Origin: Coenobita brevimanus | Lineage: Eukaryota; Arthropoda; Malacostraca; Decapoda; Coenobitidae | Direction of reading: 5' to 3' | Length of the DNA: 64,000 nucleotides | Assembly (NCBI GenBank): GCA_032717465.1 | Contig: CM064655.1 | Span: 18,104,835 to 18,168,834, forward strand | Shown here: piece by piece, positions 54,499 to 64,000 of the stretch | Position numbering within the stretch: the first letter of the stretch is position 1 | How the letters are laid out: the number at the start of each line of letters is the position of its first letter | Made by a program: the position numbers and the translations under genes | Notes under the pieces: generated by a model | What the model was told of the DNA's origin: nothing | The model's input: the letters and a program-made list of their open reading frames with translations, nothing else | Database searches by the model: none

Positions 54499-55368
54499 CA
54501 TCATTATCATTGATAAATTAGCCAGTTCACGTTCCACAGCAGTCACTTAGCCCTTTACCCCTTGCCACATGAGGTTTAGTAAGGGTATAGGTCACAGGGC
54601 CCTTTGCATGGAGCTAAAAAGCGGCGGAATTGGACAGGCGCGAATCCGACATGGTTTCACCGTGAAAGATGACAGTAAACTGAATGCTGTGGCTTAGGGT
54701 CAGTGAAGGGCTGCCAATGTCAGCGTGGTGACAGCTGCTAATATATATATATATGAAATGATTGGCACGAACTCTAGACAATACATAATAAATTAGGTAG
54801 TTCCAGGTGAATATAAATATCACTTAGGCTTCTCCCTTCCTTTCTTATATATATTTTTATTATGAGAACCGGTCATACGGCATATTTCATGGGGAAATAA
54901 ACAGGGAAACTTAGCGAACGAGTGCACGTGAGGTGTTGCCAGATGATAATTAGCCCATTCCAGATGTGTGGCAGTATCAATTACCTTTTCTTTTTCTTTT
55001 ATATATTATTTTGTATAATAGGGCAAAGGGCACATTTCAATGGATAAAATGAGTGGAAAAATCCATCCAGCATTTGTGTAGCGCAGCGCAGCTGGTCAGG
55101 CGGTAGGAGAGGGTAATGGAAGGGAGGTAAGGAGGGGGGGGGAGTCAAGGACAGGAGAAAAATGGCTAAATTGTCAACAGTGGATGGAAGTACAGGTGAC
55201 ATTAGCAGAACTGAGTATAGCTGGACACTGGTAGTACTGATAGATGATACAAGCCACCACTTGAAAGCCCGGGCGAATTCAAAATAACACATAATCGCAA
55301 AAGTGACGCCCCGCGGTATGATCCCTTGCTCCCGAGCGTCACGAAAGTGACGCCCCGCGGTTAAGGGG
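54499..55368. other. Right part of the piggyBac-like element, no gene recognised
   Basis: 870 bp of mixed sequence with a short AT run at 54,739-54,756 and a G run near 55,134. The end has the repeated GTGACGCCCCGCGG and closes GCGGTTAAGGGG before TTAA. Open frames are short and show no transposase motif. Confidence 0.5.
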
Positions 55369-55372
55369 TTAA

Positions 55373-55694
55373 ATCCACCCTGAAAAGTCACTGATTTCAG
55401 ACAATAGAAGAAAATTCTCCAAGTGCACTAAGCACACGTTCACTCAAGCACTTGTATCTTGATGACTAAACGACTTCGTGTGATACAGCTAGTAAAAATA
55501 AAAAAAATAATTTGGTTTTACGCCAGGTGTCCCCGAAGGGCTAAGGCGTTGCCCCTGGGTAGAGGACTTTTGGGTGGTGTGATACAGCTAGTGTTGGACT
55601 ATAGCTCAAAGTCACCATTACACAGCACTCTCATCACGATCACGATACTTGGTGTGCTATTTTTTTTGGTCAGCTTCATTTTGGACAGACCTTG
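55373..55694 (+). mobile_element. Mariner copy 1, 3' part with terminal inverted repeat
   Basis: Resumes ATCCACCCTGAAAAGTCAC, which aligns with mariner copy 2 at 63,790, continues TGCACTAAGCACACGTTCAC and ends TTTTGGACAGACCTTG before TA. Confidence 0.8.
55478..55592. mobile_element. 83-bp insertion with 16-bp target duplication
   Basis: GTGTGATACAGCTAGT at 55478-55493 and 55577-55592 flanks 83 bp that starts with an A-rich run and contains TTTACGCCAGGTGTCCCCG. Mariner copy 2 has the target once (GTGTGATGTGGCTAAT). The long duplication suggests target-primed retrotransposition of a short RNA; parent unknown. Confidence 0.7.
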
Positions 55695-55895
55695 TATGCA
55701 TGATTCACTTATTAATTAAAAGATTCATTTATTGCCGTAACTAGCACAAAACATATACAGTACTAGTAAATATACAGATATACACATACAGTTGGATCCA
55801 TTGTGTATGGTACCATAGTTTTATTATTATACTAATTTATGAATACTTTTTCATGAGCTGATATGGAAGAGCTGAATAATTATATGAGGTGGGGA

Positions 55896-56380
55896 CGCTC
55901 ACCATCCACTCACTCAATATAGTGCTGCTGTCGGGTGTCTGCCCTTTCCTCCCCTCCATCCTTCTTTCCTTCCATCCTCTTCTGTCTTCCTTTCCTTCAT
56001 TCCTTCCTTGTCCTTCTGCCTACAGGTAACTTTACACTCCCTCTTCTGCCTTTCTTTCCTCTTCCTTCTGCCTGTGGGCGACTCTACACTGAGTGACAAG
56101 CCAAATGGTTTCCTGTACACCAAGAAACCATTTACTATGCTGGGTGGTAACCATATAATCAAATTTTGGCGCCTGGTGGTTTAGTGAGTAATTATTGCGC
56201 TCCAATTGGACTAAGCCAGTGGAGGTTTATATCCAAGGGGTGCTTGGAGTTGATTGCTCATGTAATGCCACTCAGGGATGAGTGAGGCTGGTCACTCTCA
56301 TCTTAAATGTTGGGGCCAACTGCCTAGCCCTGGGCCCCTATGCTCCTCATGGGGCAATGTAGGATTGGATGATGGATGGA
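55896..56380. repeat. Direct repeat copy 1, ending in a tRNA-like SINE
   Basis: A 480-bp unit: CGCTCACCATCCACTCACTC, a pyrimidine-rich CCTTCC section, ACTGAGTGACAAGCCAAATG, then from 56,169 a tRNA-like head (A-box-like TGGTTTAGTGAGTA, B-box-like GGTTTATATCC), a body shared with copy 2, and a GGATGATGGATGGA tail. Confidence 0.7.
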
Positions 56381-56537
56381 GTAATCTTTGCTTTTACATT
56401 TCTTGATGTAGAGCAGGCGTGTGAACTTATCTGTAGTATATGTTGGTAAATTAACATCAAGAGTTTAAAACCAATCTTAATGCACATTAAGAGTGTTAGT
56501 TCTGCATCCTTGTCACATATCAAAATTTCTCATGGTG

Positions 56538-57036
56538 CGCTCACCATCCACTCACTCGATGTAGTGCTGCTGTCTGGTGTCTGCCCTTTCCTCTCCTCTA
56601 TCTTTCCTTCCATCCTCTTCTGTCTTCCTTTACTTCATTCTTTCCTTGTCCTTCTGCCTACGAGTAACTTTACACTTCCTCTTCTGTCTTTCTTTCCTTC
56701 ATTCTTTCCTCTTCCTTCTGCCTGTGGGTGACTCTACACTGAGTGACAAGCCAAATGGTTTCCTGTACACCAAGAAACCATTCACTATGCTGGGTGGTAA
56801 CCATATAACCAAATTTTGGCGCCAGGTGGTTTAGTGAGTAATTATTGCGCTCCAATGGGATTGAGCTGGTGAAGGTTCATATCCAAGGGATGGTTGGGGT
56901 TGATTGCTCATGTAATGCCACTCAGGGATGAGTGAGGCTGGTCACTCTCACCTTAAATGTCGGGACCAACTGCTAAGCCCCGGACTCTGACGCTCCTCAT
57001 GGGGCAATGTAGGACTGGATGATGGATGGATGGATG
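56538..57036. repeat. Direct repeat copy 2, ending in a tRNA-like SINE
   Basis: Same unit 642 bp downstream. SINE head from 56,819 with B-box-like GGTTCATATCC, closer to the pol III consensus than in copy 1, and a longer GGAT tail. The two copies probably arose by one local duplication, since sequence beyond the SINE (the pyrimidine-rich part) is shared too. Confidence 0.7.
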
Positions 57037-60000
57037 GTCAAACCCCTAATTACCTTACAACTGAAAATGCATTTATCTATATGACACTCACTGGATATAA
57101 GCATGAAGTAACTCAAGCTGGGCTTCTGTATGGACAGCCCAGTTCTTTGAAATAATGATGTAATAATAAAACAGAAAAGATTCATGGGCGTTTTGGAACA
57201 TCATACAAGCCTGTAAAATTTCGTTTTAATAGGGTAAAAAATGAAGAAATGGTGTTCACTTGTTAATTGTTAGGAAAGGAAACAGAGAAAACAATGCACT
57301 AGAAATACATAAATTGTTTTAAACTGAAGCATTTGTAGGTTATGTACAAAACTCAACTACTTGTACAGTATTGCAACAGCAGTATGAAATCTTTAAATTT
57401 CTAGTAACTAATAACATATTAAAACCAATGGGGTTTGCCTATTTATTTAATGTGTAACTGTATCTACAATACAGTACCTACATGTCATTGTATAAATCAA
57501 GGTTCAGAACTATATATTCCTAGCTTAACAAGAATTATAATTAAATACCTGTATACTGCACGTAAAATTTCTCAGTTATCAGTTGTAACAGGATCACAAT
57601 CAGATGAGGGTGATTAGAATGGAACAGTATCGTATTGGAAAAACAACAAAAGTAATACTGAAATACTGTATAATACAAGTTTTGAGTCATGTGGATTGCT
57701 TTATTTTGCTGCCTTTATGAACAAGTTATATTCATTTAGCTAAGTTCCAGGAAAATTACATAACATTCTCTTCAAATAAATATTTTATTCTTAGAGCACA
57801 AATCTGTATTTTTTTCTTCTTTTCTTCCTGTTAAAAATTTAAAAGATGAAGTGACACGACTTGGTGTGGGTGAAGCAATGCGGAAGACAGGCTGCGAAGG
57901 TGTAGGCAGCAGGGGTATTGTTGACCTTCAGGTTTTTGCCACCTGTTGCCCACACACTTGTGCCCAACCAGTCATCACCAGTCACCAGTGTGTTATGGTT
58001 AGACACTACAAGGAAGCCAGGCAAGTTATAGCCTTCAGTTACTCACTACTGAGCAAGTGTTGCCTATATCCTGCCTTGAACATTAAGCCAGGGAGGGGCC
58101 GGGGTCCTTCAGGGGGGAGACTGGGGCCCTGGCCCCCCCATGCCACATCTGCCTGGTGGCCTGAGTCGCCATGCCCCCCTGGGCCGGGGGAAGACCCAGG
58201 GAGGGCAGGGCGGGAGGCAAGGCTACGCTGAACCAGGTAGAGTGACAAGGTGGCCTAATTGTTGCTGCCCCCGCTTACTGCTCCCGCTTGCTACAGATCG
58301 GTCACTTAAAAATAAATTCAAGTAATACTTTGGTACATATGGGGTCTCAATTTTTTAAAAATCTTAATACAAGTCTTTTGAATACACATGATTGATAATT
58401 ACTCGTCAACACATTTTTTCAACTTCATAAAAGTAAAGATAATGAATAAAAATAATACCTTACTTGTTCTGTACATACTACAAACAATAGGCAAAATGCA
58501 ACCTGAAGTTAATAGAATATAACAACAAGTGTACAAACGATTGGAAGGTAAAGGCTTTTTCAAGGGCTGTGTGTAATTACACTAGTCTCTACTAATTATA
58601 CAAGCAGCCCAACAAACATGGCAGAACCTGCAAGCAGAAGCACACATGCCATGTTTACAAATCACATGTACCTCACATGGCTGGGGATTGAGCTAAGTCT
58701 ACAATGCAGGCAAAGCTTCATCATAATCATGAACCACTTTGCCTGCTCTTGTCAGCTGTCATGTATGGGCATTGATAACCCTGACCAGCTGATCTAAGAT
58801 GGTCTGCCAGGTTCAGACCAACCCATATAAGAATGGGCTTGTCTAGTATCAAACACCTGATGGCACCAGAGACTAGAATTAGCACACAGCCCTTTTGCTA
58901 GGGTGCGCCAAGCTTTAATACATTTTTGTCCATAGTCTGTTTTCATTTACTCTCCTCACCTTCATTCATTCATTACTTTCTCCATAGACATACCAGAAAG
59001 GCATGCCAAGCTTTGCCACACCCATACACCGAAGAGTTATTATTACAGACACATATATACAAGTAACATGAGCAGTGGGTAACACGCCCACACCCATACT
59101 GACTAGTGCTTCCGTCTACAGTCATCATTATCATTCAACAATCACCTTCAGACTCATTATCTTGAACCAACATTCTATCATCAGGGACAGTGCTGGACAC
59201 ATTTGTAGGCACACCCTTGTGCCCAGGTTGCATTGAACACACGTCACATACAAGCATGATTATCAGAAATGGCGAGTGATATTAAAAAACCAGTCTAGGC
59301 TCACTTTCGCAAAAGCGAGTCAGCTAACTTTGAATTGCACTTTTCGAGGCAAGAGTAGATACTTCAGAGCCTATAGTCTGTAGCACCTCACCTATTAGTC
59401 TTATGTTGTTTGGTGGTTAGTATCAGTGCCTAGCTGGGGCTTTCACCAGGTACAATTGAAATTCTACCTAATGAAACATATATAAGCCATATTTGCTACC
59501 ACCAATATATCACAAGCACTTGTATCCATGCAGGGATAGACAGTTCCAAACTTACAGCAGCAATTCAAACTCAAAGCCTGAATTACTCTTATTATTAAAT
59601 AATTGTCAATTGCTGCAAAGTACTGCAATATCTTTTATGTCACTCCACTTGCTTTTGGTGTAGTTCCGTAACTCTTGTTAATGTAACTTTCACACTTGGA
59701 CGCCATATGACTCATTGCATTAGGTTGCTGCATCTTGCTGCTGGTTTCAGTAGTGTGAAATCTTGGTAGTTTGATGCATGCAAAACACTGGAGGTGCAGA
59801 ATGTTATAGCAGACTCTTCTCTCTTACTTCCAGGAAACTTTGCTAGCCTTAACATATTACACATCTCTTTATGATCAATTACTTACGTCCCACACTGACG
59901 ATGAATGTTAAGACCACACTTTATATGTGTTTAATATATAAAAGCCACCAAGACAATACTTTCAAGCAATCACCTGTTAGGCAAACAAATTTTCCTGTAA

Positions 60001-62720
60001 GGTAAGAAAAAATAATGGGGCAGTACATTTGTCAAGAAGTGTGTCTGTTCGTGGTGTTCATCAGTATACACACACATTTTCATCTGCTCCTAGTATTGCA
60101 CATATAGCAGCAGTTGAGTGTGGCTTAGGAGATACACATCCACACGTATCAATCAGGGCTGGGAGCACCTTAATGACCAGGGAGCACGAGACTCATTGGC
60201 AGCGTTGGTAATGAGCACAGGACGTGTGTAAGGGGCAGCCATTCTGGTGGTACTGCATCAGTGACAGAACTAGTCAATGGACAAGTTCATTGCCCCTTCA
60301 AGATGCATTAGACTCTGTACGCAACTGGGGATTTCGAAATAGCGTACAATACATAAATGAATCTACATACTCAAGAATCAAGGCCTTTGCCATGAGAATA
60401 TTCCCTAACTTGGCTGTTTGTAAACACTGTCCCACATGGGATAGCTTAGCTTAAAAGGGAAGATAAGGCTCACATCAATCTTGGGAACTTTTATAAAATA
60501 TATACATAAATGAAAAAACTATAGAGATTAGAGCCTTCATTTCTTTGGGCCTGAATATGATTTTATACTCAGTATATGACTGCCTTGTTCACAGAAATAT
60601 TATTGTGTCTAAGGGAAATGAAGTGAAGACATTGGTTGACAGTTCCTTTGAAGAAAGGGTTGTCTCACTTCCCCTAGTGTACAGAATCAGCCAGTTGGGC
60701 ACAGCTATTTGTTACACCAAGTTGTATTCCTTTAAGTTTAGCTGCAAGATAGTATCCTTGACAGCAGCGAAGACAAACCGTATATTCTCGGTATCTGAAG
60801 AAAAATTAAATAAAAGTATATAAGTTCATGACATAACATGAAACACATATTCAGCTCAAAAGCTAAGACAAATTTGAATGTAATAATTGGATCAAAGATT
60901 ATGAACCTGAAAGTTCTTTTAAAGAGTATAAAAAAAATAATCCATATTATAAACCACATTACATTTGAAGAATTGTTACTCTGAGCAGTGGCTTACCCTT
61001 TCATTAACACAATAACAAATAAGTCATATCCACTATCACCAGTTCTCACCAACCCAGGAGATCCAATCATGCAAACAGTCAACAGGATATCCTCCTCTTC
61101 AACCAGTTCATCATGCTAAGACTACAGAAATACAGCACATATGCTGGTACACACAAAATGCATCTTCTGTGAAAAAGCTTACTGTCTCTTACTATTTCTT
61201 AAAGAAAATGATAGTAATGTTTTAAGAACTTATTCATGCACTCTTACCTGTTCAAGTTTTAATATAACCTGCATTTTCACTAGTACGCAGACATATCACA
61301 TACGCGCTAAAACACTGACCTCTCATTCTACAATACAATGCAGTAACGTGCAATATATTGCAATGTAACCTCAAAAATTCGAGCCACAAAACTTCAGAAA
61401 CATGTATATTTTGAAGACTATAATATCTGATTCACTTCCATTTTTGTCTTCCAGAATCAGCTTTTGGATTCTAGTAAATTCAGAAGCAAACTTTTAAAAA
61501 CAAGCCACTACACTTAACTGGTACTGAGTGACCTTTTTAGGAAGCATCTGGTCATCCATAAAAACGTCTCCCTTCCTCCTTGTCAACTAGCCCTTTGCAC
61601 CATGATTCACTTTAAACATTACTGGATTTCATCTGAATTGTGACTTTAAAAAAGCATCCTACTTATAATATTTAGTACAGTATTCAGAAAAAAGTACAGT
61701 ATGGAAGATTATGATCACTCAGCAACTGGGTAGTGTCTGCAAGTATTCTGAGAGGTGACCTTACAGAACATTTAACAATAACACACTAAGTTTCTTAAAG
61801 TCTGTGCAGGAAGTTAAAACTAGAGTAAATAATTGTCTTCTTGTGTTTTGAGAGATCAAGTCTGGAGATGTGGCCATATACAACATTTAAAAGCATCGTG
61901 ATAAAGTTCTGAAGTTCTGTACTGAGAAGAAACTAAAATAAATTTCCTTTTACTATGTAACCAACACCACTGCTGTGAGATGCCATTAGCCAACTGATTT
62001 GATTCACATTTTTTCTCATAACTGTTGATAGGTAAACCTAAAATGTCACTGTTAATGAATGCACTGCGCAACTGATGTTTGAGTAAATCATCATGTCACC
62101 CTAAAATAAATATTAACCCCTGGCATTTTTTCGCACACATGTATTGCATCATTGTTTTATATTTCAGTATTTCTACAACGTTAGAGTAGCACGGATTTGT
62201 ATAAGCATACTTAAAACATAAAATACATCCCAAATAAGCAAGAGCAAACAAAGCATTTCCTTATTAGGTATGCACATTAAGTGGAGAATGGATTGATGAC
62301 TGGAAACAGATGCAATAGTGTGTAAGATAAATGGATCTTCACAGCAGAGGTATGAATGTGTTACAAAAGACTGATTACAGTCCACCAGCTAACTTACAGG
62401 ATGGCAGTGAGAAACAGGTAAATTTGTGTGTTCTTGTTAAATGACAAAGTAATTGAAGGCAAAATTATTTTCACATACAACTTACCTGCTGAAGTTGAAT
62501 ATGAATACAATTATGAGGCCTGTCCAGAAAGAACAAGAACATTTTAAACAGCACACCAACCAGCCGGCACAGCGTAATCATGACAGGAGCACTGTGTGGT
62601 GGCAAATTTGCGCTTTAGTCTAACACTAGTCACATCACACCATGTCACTTAGTCATCAAGGCACACATGCTTAAGAGAATGTGTGTTTAGTGCACTTGGT
62701 GATTTGCTGCAAGTTCAACT

Positions 62721-63284
62721 ATGAAAGATCTTGAAAAGGAATGTGTCTGCATGAAATTCTGTTACAAATTGGGAAAAACTTTTACAGAGATTTTTCAGAT
62801 GTTGCAAGAAGCTTATGGGAAGGATTGTTTTGAAAAGGAATGTGTCTGCATGAAATTCTGTTACAAATTGGGAAAAACTTTTACAGAGATTTTTCAGATG
62901 TTGCAAGAAGCTTATGGGAAGGATTGTTTGAGCTGTATGCAAAGTTACAACTAATTCCAGTACTTCAAAAAGGGAAGAACAACCACTGAAGACAATCCCA
63001 AATCCCAAGAGCCTTCCATGTGAAAAGACAGAGATCACGTTGAGAAAGTGCATGCTGGGATCCGTGAAAATCACTGCCTGATTATCTGTGAAGTTCCCAA
63101 CAAAGTAGGCATCTGTAAAAGTTTACACCACTTGATTTTAACCAAGACAGTGAAAGTGCATCGTGTTACCGCAATATTTGTGCCGAGTCTGCTGCCAGAT
63201 GAGCAAAAAGAGAACCTTGTCACTGTCAGTCAGAAGCTGTTTGAATGTTGCTGGAAACTTCTAAAAAATATCATACGGGCATGA
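62721..63284 (+). pseudogene. Mariner transposase remnant (copy 2), N-terminal half, with duplicated helix-turn-helix start
   Basis: 62721-62954 opens with an exact 33-codon repeat (CMKFCYKLGKTFTEIFQMLQ and flanks) present twice, at 62731 and 62830 (99 bp apart). Mariner transposases have this segment once, as the start of the first DNA-binding helix-turn-helix. 63048-63284 continues with GIRENHCLIICEVPNK, HRVTAIFVPSLLPDEQKENL and SQKLFECC, matching the linker before the catalytic core. Frame changes separate the parts. Confidence 0.82.
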
Positions 63285-63369
63285 AATGTGGGTGTATGGC
63301 TACAATGCTGAAATAAAAGGCAGTCATTGCAGTGGGTTGAAACACTGTCACCAGGATGGGGGGAGTGGA

Positions 63370-63660
63370 AAGCACATCAGAATTGTTTTTTTTTTTTTTT
63401 TTTTTAAATGTGTTGTTCAACTTGAATTTGTTCGTTTTACTTGGGTGTCCTGAAATGTCTGTCTGAGGGAGACAGTGCGAGGGAAGAGGCTTCAGGGATA
63501 AACATATAAAACCTGTTTTTTTTTTTTTTTTTGTTTTTTTTAAGGTGTTGTTCAACTCGAATTTCTTTGTTGTACTTGGGCATCCTGAAGTGTCTGTCTG
63601 AGGGAGGCAGTGCAAGGGAAGAGGCTTGAGGCATGGACAAATAAAACCTGAATGCCTCAC
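63370..63660. repeat. Tandem duplication within mariner copy 2, with poly-T runs
   Basis: A segment of about 145 bp starting in a T run and including GTGTTGTTCAACTTGAATTT and GAAGAGGCTT occurs at about 63,383-63,513 and 63,520-63,653. It disrupts the region that would encode the catalytic core between GDE and HDNAP. Confidence 0.8.
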
Positions 63661-64000
63661 CACGACAATGCACCTGCGGACTTCTTTCCTTATCTCTGAC
63701 GTTTTAGTGAAGCACGAGATAATGCTTGTCCCCCAGCTGCCCTACTCTCTGGAATTGGCCCCTGTGGACTCCCCCCCCCCCCAGTTGAAATCCACTGTGG
63801 AAGGTCACTAATTTCAGACTATAGAAGAGATATAAGATAATCTGCCAAGTGCACTAAACGTGCTTTCACTCAAGGATGTGTACCTTGATGGCTAAGTGAC
63901 ATGGTGTGATGTGGCTAATGTCAAAATAAAGGTCAAAGTTGTCACTACATAGCTCTCCCGTCGCGATCAATGTACAGTATGCTGGCTAGTTGGTGCATTA

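Larger units (their letters stand above)
29885..55372. mobile_element. TTAA-flanked piggyBac-like element (about 1.7 kb) expanded by nested retrotransposons
   Basis: TTAA at 29885-29888 and 55369-55372. Internal ends CCCCTACACCGCAGGG and, reversed, CCCCTTAACCGCGGGG agree at 13 of 16 positions. Its own sequence is 29889-30014, 32384-33125 and 54499-55368, with no transposase frame recognised. Near its right end GTGACGCCCCGCGG occurs twice (about 55,302 and 55,347). The solo LTR 30015-32378 and element E4 were inserted later, each with its own target duplication. Confidence 0.65.
28521..55694 (+). mobile_element. Mariner copy 1, split by two TTAA insertions and everything inside them
   Basis: The left end is TGAAGTCTATCCAAACAGAG after TA (28519-28520). 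The right end, reverse complemented, is CAAGGTCTGTCCAAAATG, followed by TA (55695-55696). Between them the mariner parts are 28521-28550, 28873-29884 and 55373-55694. Mariner copy 2 (62514 on) runs continuously through all three joins, which shows they belong to one copy. The copy itself is about 1.4 kb; the other 25.8 kb is inserted DNA. Confidence 0.8.
55697..62511. other. AT-richer host DNA, no gene recognised
   Basis: Apart from the repeats at 55,896-57,036, I see no conserved coding motif. All open frames are short (126 codons at most, 57851-58231, in a GC-rich patch at 58,090-58,230) and lack homology I can recognise. It could be intron or intergenic DNA. No tRNA, rRNA or CRISPR-like structure seen. 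Confidence 0.5.
62514..64000 (+). mobile_element. Mariner copy 2 (runs past the window end)
   Basis: Left end TGAGGCCTGTCCAGAAAG after TA (62512-62513). It runs through the transposase remnant and the 3' non-coding part; the right terminal repeat is not reached by 64000. It carries no TTAA insertions and so serves as reference for copy 1. Confidence 0.82.

Noticed and set aside
54548..55368. Separate TTAG-started MITE beginning CCCTTTACCCCTTGCC
   Set aside because: The TTAA join in mariner shows that the true left end of this element is at 29889; the sequence at 54548 is internal and a weaker match.
57851..58231. GC-rich 126-codon ORF as a host exon
   Set aside because: No recognised domain; the opposite strand is equally open and no convincing splice context could be shown.

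Overview
The window is about 64 kb of repeat-dominated animal DNA, most likely arthropod and plausibly crustacean. The basis is indirect: eukaryotic Ty3/Gypsy, RTE-type and mariner elements, tRNA-like SINEs with microsatellite tails, and no recognisable prokaryotic gene. I find no host gene I can name. Almost everything up to position 55,694 is transposable elements nested in one another.

The dominant component is one Ty3/Gypsy family, here called family V for 'variable LTR'. It is present as two elements with both LTRs and matching 5-bp target duplications (E3, 33388-43055; E4, 33126-54493), two damaged elements (E1, minus strand, 7974-15077; E2, plus strand, 20427-28248), solo LTRs (2312-4419, 5320-7276, 15099-20406, 30015-32378, 45044-47158) and fragments. 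Internal order is PBS, gag, protease, RT, RNase H, integrase with a GPY/F-like module, a proline-rich linker, a small conserved tail domain, PPT. The LTRs are 2.0-2.5 kb, start TAAAATGC or TGAAATGC, and end GCATAACA or CATTACA. Each carries a GC-rich minisatellite whose unit differs between LTR subtypes (54, 66, 102 or about 165-201 bp) but is always a multiple of three.

The most notable signal is that the frame at the end of pol stays open across the polypurine tract and through the 3' LTR. In E4 an uninterrupted 669-codon ORF (51771-53780) begins at a TGATG overlap with the pol stop, passes through the tail domain, crosses into the LTR, reads through the minisatellite and ends in a C-terminal arm containing LFGPSPEGH. 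The same arm recurs in every LTR subtype. This looks like an LTR-encoded protein with a hypervariable repeat centre.

Layout. 1-7973: a second Gypsy element (G2, minus strand, gag-pro-RT) broken by three family-V LTRs. 7974-15077: E1, lacking the integrase core. 15078-22770: two LTRs head to head across a TA microsatellite, one split by an RTE-type element (15722-18917). 22771-28248: E2, decayed, with changed catalytic residues. 28521-55694: one mariner copy that encloses a 314-bp TTAA-flanked MITE and a TTAA-flanked piggyBac-like element, the latter holding a solo LTR and E4; E4 in turn holds E3 in its 5' LTR and a solo LTR in its gag. 55697-62511: AT-richer host DNA with SINE-like repeats and no recognised gene. 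62514-64000: a second mariner copy running off the window.
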